This document shows, piece by piece, positions 24,249 through 32,611 of a DNA stretch of 64,000 nt (position 1 is the stretch's first letter; each line of letters starts with the position of its first letter). Made by a program: the position numbers and the translations under genes. A model generated the notes under the pieces. The model made no database searches, was not told the DNA's origin, and saw only the letters and a list, made by a program, of their open reading frames with translations. Source of the stretch: Sphingorhabdus contaminans (lineage in GTDB: Bacteria > Pseudomonadota > Alphaproteobacteria > Sphingomonadales > Sphingomonadaceae); contig NZ_VKKU01000001.1 in the NCBI RefSeq assembly GCF_007280415.1, positions 1,240,001 to 1,304,000 of the forward strand, read 5' to 3'.

Positions 24249-26663
24249 TTAAACCTTCATTTTTGCATTATCGGGATCATAGGCAGGATGCTCCAGCACC
24301 CTAGCCGAACGGCGCTCTCCTTGAAGGTAGATATCGAAGGTGGAGCCCGGCGTCGCATGCTCCAGCGGCACGCATGCAAAGAACAGGCTTTTGCCCACGC
24401 GATGGCCATAGCCCCCCGATGTCGTCAGCCCGATGCAATTATCTCCAATCAGACAAGGCTCTGCACCGCGCACATCGACATTGCTGGCATCCACAGCGCC
24501 ATAAACAATACGGAACCGGTCCGGGGCATCTATCGTAGCCTGTTTGCCTACGAAATCTTCTTTTTTGAAGTTGATAAATCGCGGCATGTCAGCCTCAATC
24601 ATCGTCAATTCGTTAGTCAGCTCGCTCCCCCACGCCTTATAACCCTTTTCCATGCGCATCGTGTTAGCGGCGTAGAGACCGTAGTTTACGATGCCATATT
24701 CCTGCCCAGCTTCCCAAACGGCATCGTAAAGCGCGGGGAGTTTATCCATTGCCGGATGCAATTCCCAACCAAGTTCGCCCGCATAGGACACTCGAAGCGC
24801 CCGCATCTGGTTGCCTGCAACGATAATTTCTTGTCCGCTCAGCCAACGGAAACCGTCATTGCTCAGATCTGCATCCGTCAACTTAGCAAGCACATTTCGA
24901 GACCGCGGGCCATTCAGCACCAACACGCCAAGATCCATTGTCACATTGCGGAATGCCACATCTTCATGCGGCAACTTGCTCTGGATCAGAAAATCCCAAT
25001 CGCGTTGTTCGGCAGCCGCAGCAGACAGGCAGTAGAAGTGATCATCGGCGAGGCGCGTTACTGTCATTTCGCCATAGATGCGGCCCTGCTTTGACAGCAG
25101 GTGCACAAGGCCGATACCGCCCTGCTTCTTTGGCATGCGGTTGGCACAAATACGATTGAGAAATGTTTCAGCGTCCGGTCCGTTCACTTCATATTTGGCA
25201 AATCCGGAAAGGTCGAGCACGCCGACCTTTTCCATTACAGCCCTCACCTCAGCCGCCACCATATCGAAGCTGTTGGTGCGTTGATATCCGCCCTGCTCTG
25301 CCGCGCCGTCAAGCGCGAAATATTTCGGCCGCTCCCAACCATAGGTCTCCCCATAAACGGCACCTGAGGCCCTTAGCTTTTCATATAGCGGGCTGGTTTT
25401 GCATGGTCGTCCGTCCGGTTCTTCCTCACCCGGCAAACGGGTCGTGAAGGTCATGCGGTAATCGAGAAATACCTTGTCCCGACTATAGTCCTCGTCCGCA
25501 AAAGGCCCGTAACGGCGGGGATCAAATTCGGTCATATTGATGTCGGAGTCGCCATAGACCATCCACTGTGCAAGATATTTTCCGGACCCGCCGCCTTGCG
25601 CAATACCGAACGATGTGCCGCAACAATGCCAGAAATTTCTGAGTCCAGCAGCAGGTCCAAGCAGCGGTCCACCATCCGGTGTATGCGGGATGGCTCCATT
25701 GACGATCCTGCGGATTCCAACCTCGCCGAAAACCGGCATGCGTTCAATGGCACGTTCTAGCCATTTCGAAATACGATCCAGATCGTCAATGAACAATTCG
25801 CTCGTCGACTCCCATTCGGGATGCCCTTTGGGCGCCCAAGCCTCGGCAAGCCCCACATTTTCATATACGCCAATCAGACCGCTTTTCTGTTCCTGCCGGA
25901 AGTATCCAGAAACATAGGGACAGCGCATAACCGGAATTTCCTCGTCCCGCTCCAAAAAGGCAGGAATAGGATCTGTGACAATATAGTGATGCTCCATGTT
26001 CGTCACAGGAATATCGATGCCCGCCATTTGCGCGACTTGGCGGGCATAGCAGCCAGCGGCATTCACCACGATCTCGGCGCGTACGATACCCTGTTCGGTC
26101 ACAACATTCCATTCACCCGATGGCAGTTGGGTCAGTCCGGTTACGCGGTTTTTGCGGACAATCTTAGCGCCCATATTCTTAGCGCCGATAGCAAGTGCGT
26201 TACAGATGCCGGACGGATCCGCATGCCCATCACCCGTTGTCCGTGCACCAGCAATAACACCATCAGTTGTCACAAAAGGATTTATCCTGCGAATTTCTTC
26301 GGGATCGATAATTTCCATGTCGAACCCGACAATTTTGGAAAATCCGTGAATATATTTAAACCACGCCAGTTCACGCTCATTGGTTGCAAGGCGGATACCG
26401 CCCGACTTGTGCCAACTCACATATTGGCCTGTCAGACTTTCGAGGCGCGGATAAAGCTCGTTGCTATACGCATGGATTTTGGCGAGATTAAAGCTACCGG
26501 TGATACTGGGGCACTGACCCGCTGCATGCCAGGTGGAACCCGATGTCAGCTCGTCCTTTTCGATTAGCAAGCAATCCGTCCAGCCAAGTTCGGCAAGATG
26601 ATACAACAGGGAAGCCCCCATGATGCCGCCACCGATAATGACAACTCGTGCGTTGGTCTGCAT
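24249..26663 (-). CDS. dimethylglycine/sarcosine dehydrogenase-like flavoprotein 2
   Basis: The 804-residue paralogue has the same order: GGGIMGASLLYHLAELGW, STWHAAG with His46 for covalent FAD, a DAO domain, then a GcvT-like folate domain (YGETYGWERPKYFAL, VSYAGELGWELHPAMDKL, YGLYAANTMRMEKGYKAWG). It is the first gene of its transcript; CGGAG 7 nt before ATG 26663 fixes the start. It is clearly diverged from its neighbour, which suggests a different N-methyl substrate or a successive step (dimethylglycine, then sarcosine), not a recent duplication. Upstream lies the divergent plsC-like gene, with a perfect palindrome in the shared intergenic region. Confidence 0.9.
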   Translation of the reverse strand: MQTNARVVIIGGGIMGASLLYHLAELGWTDCLLIEKDELTSGSTWHAAGQCPSITGSFNLAKIHAYSNELYPRLESLTGQYVSWHKSGGIRLATNERELAWFKYIHGFSKIVGFDMEIIDPEEIRRINPFVTTDGVIAGARTTGDGHADPSGICNALAIGAKNMGAKIVRKNRVTGLTQLPSGEWNVVTEQGIVRAEIVVNAAGCYARQVAQMAGIDIPVTNMEHHYIVTDPIPAFLERDEEIPVMRCPYVSGYFRQEQKSGLIGVYENVGLAEAWAPKGHPEWESTSELFIDDLDRISKWLERAIERMPVFGEVGIRRIVNGAIPHTPDGGPLLGPAAGLRNFWHCCGTSFGIAQGGGSGKYLAQWMVYGDSDINMTEFDPRRYGPFADEDYSRDKVFLDYRMTFTTRLPGEEEPDGRPCKTSPLYEKLRASGAVYGETYGWERPKYFALDGAAEQGGYQRTNSFDMVAAEVRAVMEKVGVLDLSGFAKYEVNGPDAETFLNRICANRMPKKQGGIGLVHLLSKQGRIYGEMTVTRLADDHFYCLSAAAAEQRDWDFLIQSKLPHEDVAFRNVTMDLGVLVLNGPRSRNVLAKLTDADLSNDGFRWLSGQEIIVAGNQMRALRVSYAGELGWELHPAMDKLPALYDAVWEAGQEYGIVNYGLYAANTMRMEKGYKAWGSELTNELTMIEADMPRFINFKKEDFVGKQATIDAPDRFRIVYGAVDASNVDVRGAEPCLIGDNCIGLTTSGGYGHRVGKSLFFACVPLEHATPGSTFDIYLQGERRSARVLEHPAYDPDNAKMKV

Positions 26664-26839
26664 TTAAACTCCGTCTCTCCAGCGACATCCGACTTTTTCG
26701 ATATGTGAAGACATCCCGGAGGAATGACAAATGTGCAATTCGCCGCGACTGGTTCAAAAAATTTCATCGTTGCATGCTAAGCCCCTACCGAAATCAATGC
26801 AAAACGTCACAGCGGAGTCATAGTGCTGCTCCATCATTC

Positions 26840-26858
26840 GATTGATAGCTTATCAATC
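26840..26858. promoter_or_regulatory. perfect LysR-type palindrome between DMGDH 2 and plsC
   Basis: GATTGATA-GCT-TATCAATC has 8-bp arms and a 3-bp spacer and contains the T-N11-A form of LysR-regulator boxes. It lies 21 nt upstream of plsC and about 180 nt upstream of the DMGDH 2 start. The GcvA-like LysR at 28806-29735 is the likely binder. A looser pair of the same half-sites occurs at 40294-40322. Confidence 0.55.
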
Positions 26859-26878
26859 CAGCGTTAGGGCCGACTCGA

Positions 26879-27661
26879 ATGTCTACAATATCCATTTCGC
26901 TTCCGAAGGCTGATCCGCAGGCCTATTTGCTTTGCGCGATGCGTGCCGTCTGGATCGCAGTCCCGTTACTGTTTCTCTTGCCCTTGCACCTCGTCTGGCA
27001 CATTCTTAAGCTGCCCTCTCCTTGGGCAATGCTTTTTTTGCGAATTGCTGCGCGCGCCTTGGGAGCACGAGTTAAAGTATACGGAACCCCGTTGCGCCGG
27101 GATGTTTTCTTTGTTGCCAACCATCTTTCCTGGCACGACATTCCGATATTGGCTGGGATTACTGGCACGGCTTTTGTCGCTCAGGACGGTGTTCGCGACT
27201 GGCCGATTATCGGCTGGCTCGCTACGCTAAACCGCACCATTTTCGTAAGCCGGACCGAAAAGCAGAATGTCGCTGGACAAGTAGCCGAACTGCGGGAGGC
27301 AATTGCGGAAAACTGGTCTGTTACCCTGTTCCCGGAAGGCACCACCTCGGACGGTCGGCAATTGTTGCCTTTCAAACAGTCGCTTTTTGCAACTCTCGCA
27401 CCACCGCCTAAGCCGATGCTCATCCAACCGGTATTACTCGATTTCGGCGATGCTGGCCCGGATATTGCGTGGCTCGGCGAAGAGACCGGTTGGGAAAGCG
27501 CTTGGCGTGCTTTTACGCGACCCGGCACCTATGAGGTCGGCGTCCATTTTCTCGAACCATTTGATCCGGCAGAATTGGCCGATCGCAAAGCGGTATGCGC
27601 CCTTTCAAGGGCACGCCTGGCGTCGGCTTTGTCTTCAACGCTGGGATACACAGTTACGTGA
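26879..27661 (+). CDS. 1-acyl-sn-glycerol-3-phosphate acyltransferase (PlsC-like)
   Basis: The 260-residue membrane protein has an N-terminal hydrophobic segment (IAVPLLFLLPLHLVWHILKL) and the acyltransferase motifs NHLSWHD (H(X)4D catalytic box) and FPEGTT (substrate phosphate binding), as in LPA acyltransferases. It would acylate lysophosphatidate or a related lysolipid at the inner membrane. Its position between DMGDH and dehydrogenase genes is not explained by its function; it could modify ornithine- or betaine-type lipids, but that is speculation. Confidence 0.9.
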   Translation: MSTISISLPKADPQAYLLCAMRAVWIAVPLLFLLPLHLVWHILKLPSPWAMLFLRIAARALGARVKVYGTPLRRDVFFVANHLSWHDIPILAGITGTAFVAQDGVRDWPIIGWLATLNRTIFVSRTEKQNVAGQVAELREAIAENWSVTLFPEGTTSDGRQLLPFKQSLFATLAPPPKPMLIQPVLLDFGDAGPDIAWLGEETGWESAWRAFTRPGTYEVGVHFLEPFDPAELADRKAVCALSRARLASALSSTLGYTVT

Positions 27662-27695
27662 CACGCCAGGAAAGTGGCGGTGCAATAGTTGTCGG

Positions 27696-27736
27696 AATTG
27701 AAAAATAATTCACCCGATAAGCCAAATTTTTCAATT
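27696..27736 (+). terminator. AT-rich hairpin downstream of plsC
   Basis: AATTGAAAAAT and ATTTTTCAATT form a perfect 11-bp stem around a 19-nt loop, 35 nt after the plsC stop. The stem is AT-rich, so it could be a weak terminator or a regulatory dyad in front of the dehydrogenase gene at 27856. Confidence 0.4.
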
Positions 27737-27855
27737 GTTGTCCGCGACCGCTGCGGCTCTAACTTCCTTCCAAATTATGCAATTGCCGTGCCGTCCAGCG
27801 CCTAATTCTAATGGTGGTCTAGGACGACATTTTGGGGGATGGACGGGACGCTCAC

Positions 27856-28809
27856 ATGAAAATTGGATTTATCGGTCTTGGCAATGTCGGTGGGAAATTG
27901 GCGGGCAGCCTCATCCGGAACGGCCATGACGTCACCGTCCGTGACCTCGATGACCGTCTGGTTGCAGAATATGTTAGTCGCGGAGCAAAGTCGGCCTCGT
28001 CTCCTAAAGAACTTGGGGAAACAGTCGATCTGATCGTGACATGCCTGCCTTCACCCGCAGCAAGTTCCGCAGTTGCCGAAGGCGCAGACGGCTTTCTTCA
28101 GGTCATGCAACCGGGTCAGGTTTGGCTGGAAATGAGCACAACCGACTACAGCGAAATTATACGCTTAGGTGCCCTGGTCGAAGCGCGAGGCGCGATGTTT
28201 ATGGAATGCCCCGTCTCGGGTGGCTGCCATCGTGCCGACACCGGAAACATCGCAATATTTGCAGGCGGTCCAAGGGAAGCTTTTGAATTCGTTCTACCCG
28301 TCCTAACCACCATGGGACGGAGAATACTTCATACCGGGGCGCTGGGAACGGCATCCCAATTGAAGGTAATGACCAATTATCTGTGCACGGTACATCTGGT
28401 GGCATTGGCCGAAGCTTTGACGACCTGCAAAGCGATTGGACTTGATATGAACACGACCTATGAGGCGATCCGTATCTCCTCCGGGAATAGTTTCGTCCAT
28501 GAAACCGAAAGCCAGGTCATCCTGAATGGCAGCCGCGATATCAACTTCACTATGGACTTGGTAAGCAAGGATGTGGGCCTGTTCGACAAAATCGCCCATG
28601 AAGCGAATGTGCCGGTGGAGCTGTCACCGCTGATTGTCAAAATCTTCAAGGAAGGCGAAGCCGCCTATGGTGCACGGGAATTTTCACCCAACATCATCCG
28701 TCGGTATGAAGAGCCGTTAGGTATAAAGGTTTTGGGCACAGGTTTCCCCGCCGAAATGGTTGATGATGAACCCGAAGAGCCGGGATATGAAGTGGTGCCG
28801 AAGCGTTAA
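27856..28809 (+). CDS. beta-hydroxyacid dehydrogenase family (HIBADH/GLYR-like)
   Basis: From ATG 27856 (GACGGGA upstream) the enzyme has 317 residues. GFIGLGNVGGKLAGSL is the NAD(P) fold, VSGG in MECPVSGGCHRAD is the substrate-binding motif and the catalytic Lys lies in QLKVMTNYL, as in 3-hydroxyisobutyrate dehydrogenases and tartronate semialdehyde reductases. An unusual acidic C-terminal tail (DDEPEEPGYEVVPKR) extends beyond the family core. Its 3' end overlaps the convergent LysR gene by four bases. It likely reduces or oxidises a small hydroxyacid from the amine pathway; the exact substrate is unknown. Confidence 0.88.
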   Translation: MKIGFIGLGNVGGKLAGSLIRNGHDVTVRDLDDRLVAEYVSRGAKSASSPKELGETVDLIVTCLPSPAASSAVAEGADGFLQVMQPGQVWLEMSTTDYSEIIRLGALVEARGAMFMECPVSGGCHRADTGNIAIFAGGPREAFEFVLPVLTTMGRRILHTGALGTASQLKVMTNYLCTVHLVALAEALTTCKAIGLDMNTTYEAIRISSGNSFVHETESQVILNGSRDINFTMDLVSKDVGLFDKIAHEANVPVELSPLIVKIFKEGEAAYGAREFSPNIIRRYEEPLGIKVLGTGFPAEMVDDEPEEPGYEVVPKR

Positions 28810-29735
28810 GCTGCGGCCGTCCCAAGGCTCGCTTCAACATTTTTCGTAATCCAGTCCATAAATGTCCGGATTCGCAAATTTTCTTTCATATCGGCGCGGC
28901 AAATCAATCCCCATGCGCCAGGACAGATAGCTTTGTGATCCACAGGCTGAACCAGGCGGCCAGTCGCCAGGTCCTGATCAACAAATGGACCATTTACCAA
29001 CGCCACGCCTTCACCATTTAACGCCATTTCAAGTGCGACAGCCAAGGTATCGACCATGAGATATGGAGCCGTCGGCTCAAACTTCTCGCCCGCTGATACA
29101 AACCAAGTTTCCCAATTCTGAACCTCAGTGTAAATCGCAACCAGCGGTTTTGACATCAGTGCGCCCGCACCAGAATTGGGACCCAATGTCTTGGCGACAT
29201 CCGGGCTACACACTGGGAACAGCGCATATTCGTAAAGCGGAACCCAGTGATATTTGGCGGGATCCGGTACAGTTTCACAATAAACGAGCCCGACATCGGC
29301 ATGCACATCATCGAATTCCCACTCGACCGCACATGTATTCAGCGTCAGCTTAATTTCTGGATGATCGGCCAAAAACTGCGGAACACGTTTTGCCAGCCAG
29401 CGAATGGATGCCGTTACATATGTCTGCACCCGTAAGGGTTTGTCCAAAGCGCTCCGGTGAACTTCTTCGACACCTTCCAAAAGGGATTCAAAGGCGGCAC
29501 GGACATAAGGATAAAGCACCCTGCCTTCTTCAGTCGAAACAATATGTCGCCCTTCTTGGGCAAAGAGACTTACGCCTAAGGCATCTTCAATCAACTGAAC
29601 CTGATGACTGACAGCGGGGTGTGTAAGACAGAGCTCATCCGCAGCATCCCGGATACTCTGGTGTCGTGTCGCCGCCTCGAAACCCTTGAGCGCCTTCAGC
29701 GGCGGCAATTGTCGAAGATCTATCTTTGGATGCAT
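28806..29735 (-). CDS. LysR-family regulator (GcvA-like)
   Basis: From ATG 29735 (GGGAAGGGCG upstream) the protein has 309 residues. The N-terminal winged helix reads LPPLKALKGFEAATRHQSIRDAADELCLTHPAVSHQVQLIED, the GcvA-type LysR signature, followed by an effector-binding domain (ADVGLVYC...DTLAVALEMALNGEGVALVNGPF). GcvA-like regulators often respond to glycine or other amino-acid-like ligands and sit next to folate-linked glycine genes, as here. Likely targets are the DMGDH operon and the GMC/ALDH operon on either side. A 12-bp palindrome (TAAATTAATTTA at 29794-29805) lies just upstream of the gene. Confidence 0.9.
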   Translation of the reverse strand: MHPKIDLRQLPPLKALKGFEAATRHQSIRDAADELCLTHPAVSHQVQLIEDALGVSLFAQEGRHIVSTEEGRVLYPYVRAAFESLLEGVEEVHRSALDKPLRVQTYVTASIRWLAKRVPQFLADHPEIKLTLNTCAVEWEFDDVHADVGLVYCETVPDPAKYHWVPLYEYALFPVCSPDVAKTLGPNSGAGALMSKPLVAIYTEVQNWETWFVSAGEKFEPTAPYLMVDTLAVALEMALNGEGVALVNGPFVDQDLATGRLVQPVDHKAICPGAWGLICRADMKENLRIRTFMDWITKNVEASLGTAAA

Positions 29736-29793
29736 CGCCCTTCCCTCCCCGGACTCGCGTTGCATCGGAATTAGCATAGCCGGGGAGAACTGG

Positions 29794-29805
29794 TAAATTA
29801 ATTTA
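29794..29805. promoter_or_regulatory. AT-rich palindrome before the GcvA-like lysR
   Basis: TAAATTAATTTA is a perfect 12-bp palindrome in the 75-nt gap between the GMC stop and the lysR start, about 60-70 nt upstream of the latter. It could be part of an autoregulatory LysR site or a promoter AT element. Confidence 0.35.
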
Positions 29806-29810
29806 ACGCA

Positions 29811-31427
29811 TCAATTTGCGTCCGCGAGGACCATTTCTGCACCTTTTTCTGCCACCATGACAGTCGGCGCATTTGTATTGCCCGAGGTAATCGTCGGGAA
29901 TACGGATGCGTCGATAACGCGCAAGGCAGACAAACCATGCACTTTTAGGCGCGCATCAACGACTGACGAAATGGGATCTGGCCCCATCATGCAGGTGCTC
30001 GTCGGATGATAAACCGTATCGGCTCGAGCGCGAAAATCGGCGAGCAGAGCTTCGTCGCCCTCTACATGGGCGCCAGGGATGAGTTCTTCGGTAATGATGT
30101 CGGCCAATGGGCGCGTTTTCACAAGCTGGCGCAGCAATCGGTTGCCCGCCAGAACATCGTCGATATCGTCCTGCGTAGCGAGATAATTGGGATGGATCAT
30201 TGGATATGTTTGCGGATCGGGGCTCGCGAGTTCAAGATGCCCCCTGCTCGTCGGGCGACATGGATTGTGCGAGAGCAAAAAGGCCGAAAAGGGATCGGGG
30301 TTCAATAGCTTTCGTTCAGACAGCGGCGTCTTGGTGTAGCTGACGGGGCTAAAATAAAGCTGCAAATTGGGGTGAGCTTTCTTCGGATCACTGCGAACGA
30401 AGCCGCCACTCTGATTAACACTAAGTGACAGCGGACCGGCACGGTCGGCCATGTAGCGCAGGCCAGCGCGTATCTTTCCCATCAGGGGATGCAGCAAGTC
30501 GTTCAGCGTTGCGGTGCGCACTTTGTAGAAATATGAGACCGCAATATGGTCTTGCAGATTTCGACCGACTGCAGGTGCGTTCACAACCGGCTCTAATCCG
30601 AGATTTGCAAGGTGTTGCGCGTCACCCACGCCCGACAGCATGAGCAATTGAGGCGAGTTAATCGCGCCACCTGACAAAATAACTTCCCGGCGCGCCTTCG
30701 CCTCGCATACACGCCCCTTATGGGCATATTCAACGCCTACTGCACGGCGACCGCTAAACAGGATGCGGTGCGCATGCGCGTGAGTAAGGAGCGTCAGCGA
30801 ACGTCTTTTCCGTGCTGGATGCAGAAAGGCATTGGCAGTTGATGCACGCCAACCGCCTTTGGTATTGATCTGGTAATAGCCGACCCCTTCGGGCTTTCCG
30901 CCGTTAAAATCGCTGCTGGCCGGAAAGCCAAGCGCCTGCGCCGTTTCAACGAAGCTGTGGCAAACTGGATGCACATAGGGCGAAATATCGGTCACATGCT
31001 GCGGGCCACCTCGTCCGTGGTGTGCGCTATGCCAGTCAAAATCCTCCGATTTCTTGAAAAAGGGCAAGACATCGTCCCAGCCCCATCCGGGATTTCCAAG
31101 AGCTTTCCAGTCGTCAAAATCTCTGGGTTGTCCGCGCACATAGACCATTGCATTGATCGACCCTGACCCGCCAATCACTTTGCCACGCGGCCAATAACTT
31201 CGCCGTCCGTCTAATGCCTCAACAGGTTCGGTATCGTACATCCAGTTGATGCGCCGGTCAAAGAAGGTCCGGCCATAGCCAATGGGCATTTGTATCCAGA
31301 TGGAGCGGTCGCTACCTCCGGCTTCTAGGAGAAGAACCGTAAAGCGCCCGTCTTCGGTTAAACGGTTGGCAAGGACACAACCCGCCGTCCCAGCGCCTAC
31401 GACAATATAATCAAATTCTTCGGTCAC
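29811..31427 (-). CDS. GMC-family FAD oxidoreductase (choline-dehydrogenase-like)
   Basis: The 538-residue flavoprotein has FDYIVVGAGTAGCVLANRLTE (FAD fold), the GMC signatures SYWPRGKVIGGSGSINAMVYVRG and GAINSPQLLMLSGVG, the C-terminal His/His region in YHPTSTCMMGPD and the TSGNTNAPTVMVAEKGAEMVL ending. These place it with choline dehydrogenase BetA and alcohol dehydrogenases of the family. The start is GTG 31427, overlapping the upstream stop (GTGA). With the aldehyde dehydrogenase gene in the same transcript it could turn choline to betaine aldehyde and on to glycine betaine. Other alcohols are possible, since GMC substrate choice cannot be read from sequence. Confidence 0.88.
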   Translation of the reverse strand: MTEEFDYIVVGAGTAGCVLANRLTEDGRFTVLLLEAGGSDRSIWIQMPIGYGRTFFDRRINWMYDTEPVEALDGRRSYWPRGKVIGGSGSINAMVYVRGQPRDFDDWKALGNPGWGWDDVLPFFKKSEDFDWHSAHHGRGGPQHVTDISPYVHPVCHSFVETAQALGFPASSDFNGGKPEGVGYYQINTKGGWRASTANAFLHPARKRRSLTLLTHAHAHRILFSGRRAVGVEYAHKGRVCEAKARREVILSGGAINSPQLLMLSGVGDAQHLANLGLEPVVNAPAVGRNLQDHIAVSYFYKVRTATLNDLLHPLMGKIRAGLRYMADRAGPLSLSVNQSGGFVRSDPKKAHPNLQLYFSPVSYTKTPLSERKLLNPDPFSAFLLSHNPCRPTSRGHLELASPDPQTYPMIHPNYLATQDDIDDVLAGNRLLRQLVKTRPLADIITEELIPGAHVEGDEALLADFRARADTVYHPTSTCMMGPDPISSVVDARLKVHGLSALRVIDASVFPTITSGNTNAPTVMVAEKGAEMVLADAN

Positions 31428-32611
31428 CGGACTGGATGCTGCGTCATTTCGAGATGGAGCATGGTACCGGTGTAAGGATTTGCATTGGCCACATCCTCGT
31501 TCAATTCGACACCAAGACCCGGCTCGGATGAGGGGATAACATGTCCATCTTCAAAGCGGATGGGTTTATTCAATATCGCACTATGGAAGCCACCCCATGA
31601 TTCAATGCTTTCCAGAATGAGGAAATTGGGCGAACAGGTCGCAATCTGGATGTTCGCAGCGCCTACGACCGGACCGCAATAGAGATGCGGCGCAATCTGC
31701 ACATGATCAACTTCGGCCATGGACGCGATTTTCTTTGCCTCCAATATTCCACCAACGCGTCCCAGATTCATTTGCAGGATCGCAGCCGCCCCCACCCGGA
31801 GCAAACGCGCAAAATCATATTTGGTCGTCAGGCGTTCGCCGGTTGCGATCGGGATAGACGTTGCACGCGCAACTTTTGCCATTTCCTCTGGCGCATCAGG
31901 CGGAACGGGCTCTTCCAACCATAGAGGATCATGCGGCTCCAGACGCTTTGCAAGGCGGATAGCTCCGGCAGCAGTCATCTGGCCATGCGTCCCGAACAAA
32001 AGGTCCGCTTTTGTGCCAACGGCCTGACGCAATTGACAGGCAAATCGCTCACACAAATCAAGCGCCTCGAGCGACAACTGCCGTCCATCAAATGCCGAAT
32101 AGGGTCCGGCTGGATCGAACTTAAGCGCTGTGAAGCCCTGTTCGAGATATTCCGCCGCCCGTGTCGCGGCCAGATCGGGATCATGATAGACGTCGCTCTT
32201 ATCACCGGGTCTTGGGTAGATATAGGTGTAGGCACGCAGCCGTTCGTGCACTTTCCCGCCCAGCAACTTGTAAACCGGTTTGCTGGCCTCTTTGCCGATA
32301 ATGTCCCAACAAGCCATCTCGAGCGCGGACAAGACACCCATTAATGTCAGGTCCGGATGCTGGGTAAAACCGCTGGAGTAAACACGGCGCCACATGTTTT
32401 CGATATCGTGCGGATCTTGGCCGACTACATAGCGCGCAAAGACATCCTCAATCATCTGTGCAACCAGATGCGGATCAAAAGGAACGCAATAGGCTTCGCC
32501 GATACCGGACACGCCGCTGTCCGTCGTCAATTTTACAAAAACAAAATAGCGTCCGCCAAAATGGGGTGGCGGATTGCCGACGACGAACGTCTGGATGTCA
32601 GTCAGCTTCAT
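31424..32611 (-). CDS. enolase-superfamily enzyme (mandelate racemase/dehydratase group)
   Basis: The 395-residue protein has the N-terminal capping domain and a beta barrel with GFTALKFDPAGPY, WLEEPVPP, IPIATGERLTT and HVQIAPHLYCGPV, the pattern of the sugar-acid dehydratase/racemase subgroup. Metal ligands Glu (LEEP) and Glu (GERL) are visible, but the first canonical Asp position reads FGTHGQ, with Gly where Asp is expected. I recall this FGTHGQ form in a real subgroup, so it is not a sequencing artefact. It starts with an ATGA overlap on the ALDH gene. In a betaine cluster it may dehydrate or epimerise a hydroxy acid or betaine, as in the hydroxyproline-betaine pathway; the reaction is unknown. 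Confidence 0.85.
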   Translation of the reverse strand: MKLTDIQTFVVGNPPPHFGGRYFVFVKLTTDSGVSGIGEAYCVPFDPHLVAQMIEDVFARYVVGQDPHDIENMWRRVYSSGFTQHPDLTLMGVLSALEMACWDIIGKEASKPVYKLLGGKVHERLRAYTYIYPRPGDKSDVYHDPDLAATRAAEYLEQGFTALKFDPAGPYSAFDGRQLSLEALDLCERFACQLRQAVGTKADLLFGTHGQMTAAGAIRLAKRLEPHDPLWLEEPVPPDAPEEMAKVARATSIPIATGERLTTKYDFARLLRVGAAAILQMNLGRVGGILEAKKIASMAEVDHVQIAPHLYCGPVVGAANIQIATCSPNFLILESIESWGGFHSAILNKPIRFEDGHVIPSSEPGLGVELNEDVANANPYTGTMLHLEMTQHPVR

